A stretch of DNA of 64,000 bases from Caldilineaceae bacterium (GTDB lineage: Bacteria > Chloroflexota > Anaerolineae > Caldilineales > Caldilineaceae): positions 1-64,000 of the forward strand of contig JACKBC010000002.1 of assembly GCA_020634755.1 (NCBI GenBank), written 5' to 3'. Every line of letters begins with the position of its first letter. Positions within the stretch are counted from its first letter, which is position 1. The notes beneath the pieces were generated by a model that did no database searches, had not been told where the DNA came from, and saw only the letters and a program-made list of their open reading frames with translations. The translations under genes were made by a program, and so were the position numbers. This document shows, one piece after another, positions 62,906 through 64,000 of the stretch.

Positions 62906-63547
62906 TTAACGGCTGTTATAGTACTCCACAATGAGCTGCTCATTGAGTTGGATATCAATATCCTCACGGCCAGGCACAGCCAGCATAGAGCCACTCATGT
63001 TAGCAAAATTTACAGTCAGCCATTCAGGCGATTTTGAACCACCCTGCATAAGCTGGGCGCGATCTTTAAAATACTCTTTCTTATTACTATTTGAACGGAC
63101 CGCAATCACATCTCCCACATTAACAATATAGGATGGAATATCTGTCTTGCGACCATTTACCTCAAAATGTCCATGACGTACCAATTGGCGAGCCTGCGCC
63201 CGACTATCGGCAAAACCTAAACGGTACACCACGTTATCCAAACGACTTTCCAAAATCGAAAGTAACGTGCTGCCGGTCAGACCTTTACGACGACTCGCCT
63301 CTCTAAAATAGCGGCGAAACTGCCGTTCCATTACGCCATAAATCCGACGCGCTTTCTGCTTCTCGCGCAACTGCGTCCCAAAGTCGGACATTTTGCGACG
63401 AAATGCAGCCTTGCGTCCGTGATCACCCGGCGGAAATGAGCGTCGTTCAATTGCACATTTCGGTCCCAAGCAGCGCTCTCCCTTTAGGAAAAGCTTCTGC
63501 CCTTCGCGGCGGCACAGCTTACATACAGCATCTGTATATCTGGCCAT
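62906..63547 (-). CDS. rpsD: 30S ribosomal protein S4
   Basis: 213 residues. The N-terminus CKLCRREGQKLFLKGERCLGPKC is the zinc-binding (C+) form. LESRLDNVVYRLGFADSRAQARQLVRHGHFEVNGRKTDIPSY is the S4 RNA-binding domain. GAGGGG precedes the ATG. S4 also regulates its operon in many bacteria. Confidence 0.97.
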   Translation of the reverse strand: MARYTDAVCKLCRREGQKLFLKGERCLGPKCAIERRSFPPGDHGRKAAFRRKMSDFGTQLREKQKARRIYGVMERQFRRYFREASRRKGLTGSTLLSILESRLDNVVYRLGFADSRAQARQLVRHGHFEVNGRKTDIPSYIVNVGDVIAVRSNSNKKEYFKDRAQLMQGGSKSPEWLTVNFANMSGSMLAVPGREDIDIQLNEQLIVEYYNSR

Positions 63548-63602
63548 TGTCCCCTCAACTTATCCCCAAATTTTCAGATATTTACTCAACAAACATCGAC
63601 AC

Positions 63603-63647
63603 AACATTAGTACACCGCAACGGTATTGACGATTCAGACCTCGGTCT
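63603..63647. repeat. GACCGA...GGTGTAC dispersed repeat, copy 3 (inverted)
   Basis: On the minus strand CGAGACCGAGGTCTGAATCG then CAATACCGTTGCGGTGTAC aligns closely with 40991-41032. It lies in the 237-nt rpsK-rpsD gap, which has no gene. Confidence 0.65.
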
Positions 63648-63784
63648 CGAGTAATGAATCCGACCCTATCTCTTGTGGTTGCGATCTGCTGTATGCAAAA
63701 GCCAGAGCAATTGCATTAGCCGATGCCCATTTCTTCATTCACTCAACACGCGTGATAAAGCAGCGCAACGAGCGTATAGCCAAT

Positions 63785-64000
63785 TTACACACGTCGGCGC
63801 TTGGGTGGTCGACACCCATTGTGCGGCAACGGCGTAATATCTGTAATCGACAGAACCGTCAGCCCAGCCGCCTGCACGGAACGGACCGAACTCTCGCGGC
63901 CTGGCCCAGGCCCCTTAACAAAGACGTGTACCTCACGCATGTTAAAATCGCTACGGGCCGCCGAAGCAGCATTTTGAGCCGCTAATTGGGCCGCAAACGG
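63785..64000 (-). CDS. rpsK: 30S ribosomal protein S11 (5' end beyond window)
   Basis: The last 71 residues of S11 are present: FAAQLAAQNAASAARSDFNM, then VHVFVKGPGPGRESSVRSVQAAGL and the C-terminus ITDITPLPHNGCRPPKRRRV. It runs off the right edge and is followed by rpsD, as in the usual alpha operon. Confidence 0.96.
   Translation of the reverse strand, partial: PFAAQLAAQNAASAARSDFNMREVHVFVKGPGPGRESSVRSVQAAGLTVLSITDITPLPHNGCRPPKRRRV

Noticed and set aside
1..64000. tRNA and rRNA genes
   Set aside because: No cloverleaf-like or rRNA sequence was recognised by eye in the spacers; a covariance-model scan would be decisive.

Overview
The window reads as chromosomal DNA of a Chloroflexota bacterium (Anaerolineae/Caldilineae-like; moderately confident). 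The reasons are a large tubulin-like protein beside a von Willebrand A (VWA) protein, secreted C25 (gingipain-type) peptidases, SdrD_B and thrombospondin-type-3-like surface proteins whose extreme C-termini end in a hydrophobic LP-like stretch plus Arg/Lys, an exosortase/EpsI pair, and an rpsK-rpsD-rpoA-rplQ-truA-rplM-rpsI cluster. Most of the window is moderately GC-rich. The first 9 kb is visibly AT-richer and looks imported.

Layout. 1-8928: a minus-strand defence operon, dcm - vsr - MutL/MORC-type GHKL ATPase - Z1 ATPase - DUF4420 PD-(D/E)XK nuclease - AIPR (running off the left edge). From vsr onward every junction overlaps by 4-14 nt; vsr carries an apparent 1-nt frameshift. 9239-10135: a decayed duplicate of the 3' end of the tubulin-like gene, then an HNH endonuclease broken by a 13-bp tandem duplication and its small partner gene. 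10303-18316: tubulin-like protein, VWA protein and CHASE2-adenylate cyclase. 18484-21633: tandem-DsbA lipoprotein, IS630-like helix-turn-helix (HTH) remnant, pseudo-receiver protein. 21944-36633: exported surface and protease genes. 36829-40932: small stress and membrane proteins and an SH3b protein. 41558-43720: two glycosyltransferases. 43885-48588: sugar ABC importer (two permeases and binding protein, no ATPase) with its LacI regulator. 48894-53630: MEMO-family protein, exosortase, EpsI-like protein, NTF2-like lipoprotein, M50-like metallopeptidase. 53639-58179: effector-associated-domain protein, orphan small gene, thioredoxin, transaldolase. 58469-64000: MoCF-domain protein and the ribosomal/RNA polymerase cluster.

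The intergenic DNA of the right half is full of short non-coding inverted-repeat elements. They include a 155-bp MITE with a perfect 8-bp target duplication, two 86-bp copies of one element each placed at a stop codon, a 102-bp element, and three looser dispersed families. No tRNA, rRNA or CRISPR array was recognised.

The strongest candidates for unusual biology are the methylase/Vsr/MORC/Z1/nuclease/AIPR operon, the cyclase-VWA-tubulin cluster, and the shared C-terminal tail of the exported proteins.
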